This document shows, piece after piece, positions 63,146-64,000 of a stretch of 64,000 bases of DNA. A program made the position numbers and the translations under genes. Each line of letters opens with the position of its first letter. The first letter of the stretch is position 1. The notes under the pieces are model-generated. The model was not told where the DNA came from. It searched no databases and saw nothing but the letters and a program-made list of their open reading frames with translations. Source of the DNA: Alentia gelatinosa (taxonomy: Eukaryota; Annelida; Polychaeta; Phyllodocida; Polynoidae); assembly GCA_950022655.1 (NCBI GenBank), contig OX465579.1:178812303-178876302 (forward strand), written 5' to 3'.

Positions 63146-64000
63146 TATCAATCACCAGAGGTTTGTATGGACAGTAATTTCTGGCATGGGTATATGATAC
63201 CATGGCTTACTGTGACCTTAAGTTAGAGTTCATGTAAGTTTCTCGATGTATGTTGTGATTCTCGCTATGGAAACATTGCTGAAGTCTCTCTCATTTCTCC
63301 TCATTCTTCCTCCTGAGTAGCTCTGGACAGTGGCGCCCGCCAAGACGGTGGTCGGCGGCTGGCACGCCGTGAACTGAGCCGTGCCGCCCGCTGTACCCCG
63401 GGCGAGCTGCTCAGTGGGGATCGTGAGCTGCTCAGTGGAGGCGGCCAAAAACGCTGTTTACAAGAGCAGTTTGATTACTTCACTCGCCCCGATACCCCTC
63501 AAGCTTCAGGACAGAAGCCAGATTCAGTGACTCTATCTGCCTTTATCTAAACACTACTGGGACTTCGGATTGCAGTCTTCATTGCCATTTGTTGTTTTTT
63601 TAATTCATTTTTATCATTAATGATATTACTTTATATCTAATTCATCATGTACTATAACTTGAACATTTTGGTAATTACTTAATAAGATTAATTGTATTTC
63701 TTGTATCTATTGTAATTTGCCTTCATTTCAGCCCTAACTTCAGCATATTCTCTATCCTCGAGAAATGGTCTTTAGATGTAACATTCCAAAGTTGAAAATA
63801 TCAGATACTTAAATACAATATGAAAGGCTCACATTTAAGCTTCATGTCCTGAACTGTAAGTTATCAATATACATCTTATATTGTCTCTCTTCTGTGAAGT
63901 GAATTTAGACTTTCATCGCAGATTAAATGCGTTTCGTTATACATCAGATATCTAAGAGAATCGCCTCGGTTGAGTATTTGCTATTTGTGAATAATCTGTC
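63146..64000. other. Non-coding right edge
   Basis: A GC-rich patch at 63,320-63,460 contains the word GAGCTGCTCAGTGG twice (about 63,404 and 63,425). The rest is AT-rich with no supported feature. Confidence 0.4.

Overview
The window looks like repeat-dense intergenic or intronic DNA from an invertebrate animal genome. The evidence is eukaryotic: APE-type LINE retrotransposons, a tyrosine-recombinase (YR) retrotransposon, many short inverted-repeat elements, kilobase minisatellite arrays and a short interstitial TTAGGG tract. A marine invertebrate such as a mollusc or lancelet is my guess only; the sequence does not fix the species. I found no host protein-coding exon, tRNA, rRNA or CRISPR array that I can support.

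Left third (1-21 kb). A CACGTG-rich satellite (1-531), a GC-rich block and a CAGG microsatellite (896-1545) lead into AT-rich DNA with inverted-repeat elements at about 3.1, 4.85, 5.35, 5.8, 8.7 and 10.3 kb. A dispersed element called X here occurs reversed at 6.5-8.1 kb, where one internal 39-bp segment has grown into about 20 tandem copies. X occurs again as a direct tandem pair at 13.8-15.9 kb and in part at 61 kb. A 42-bp array lies at 12.1-13.1 kb. Arrays of 46 bp and 71 bp (17.5-19.2 kb) share an inverted core.

Middle (21-44 kb). A 4-kb array of a 45-bp unit (21.4-25.9 kb) is broken by two insertions. It is followed by a duplicated 1.1-kb block (26.0-28.5 kb), a 75-bp array joined to a hairpin element (28.9-29.8 kb), several MITE-like elements, a 47-bp array (35.2-37.8 kb), a 20-bp array with higher-order repeats (38.2-40.7 kb), a 0.9-kb imperfect palindrome (40.7-41.6 kb) and another 20-bp array (41.7-43.2 kb).

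Right third (45-64 kb) holds the only recognisable coding sequence, all from retrotransposons. A broken LINE reverse transcriptase (45.76-48.44 kb) is split by a 1.8-kb insertion. It abuts a LINE ORF1 relic with an SGNH-esterase domain (48.42-49.17 kb). Then comes a frameshifted LINE ORF2 with endonuclease and reverse transcriptase (50.24-53.05 kb) ending in an A-rich tail. Directly after a second A tract sits a nearly intact YR retrotransposon (53,632-59,174) with split direct repeats in the order A1-genes-B1-A2-B2. It encodes Gag, RT-RNase H and a tyrosine recombinase with all visible catalytic residues. Gag and Pol are joined by a textbook -1 frameshift signal: slippery heptamer A AAA AAC, a 6-nt spacer and a 7-bp stem. 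One TAA codon interrupts RNase H. Together these products would make a particle, copy the RNA and insert a circular DNA by recombination, without an integrase or target-site duplication.

The right edge (59.2-64 kb) has more dispersed elements, including a partner of the 33.7-34.2 kb sequence in inverted orientation, and an LTR-like promoter/poly(A) segment near 62.6-62.9 kb.
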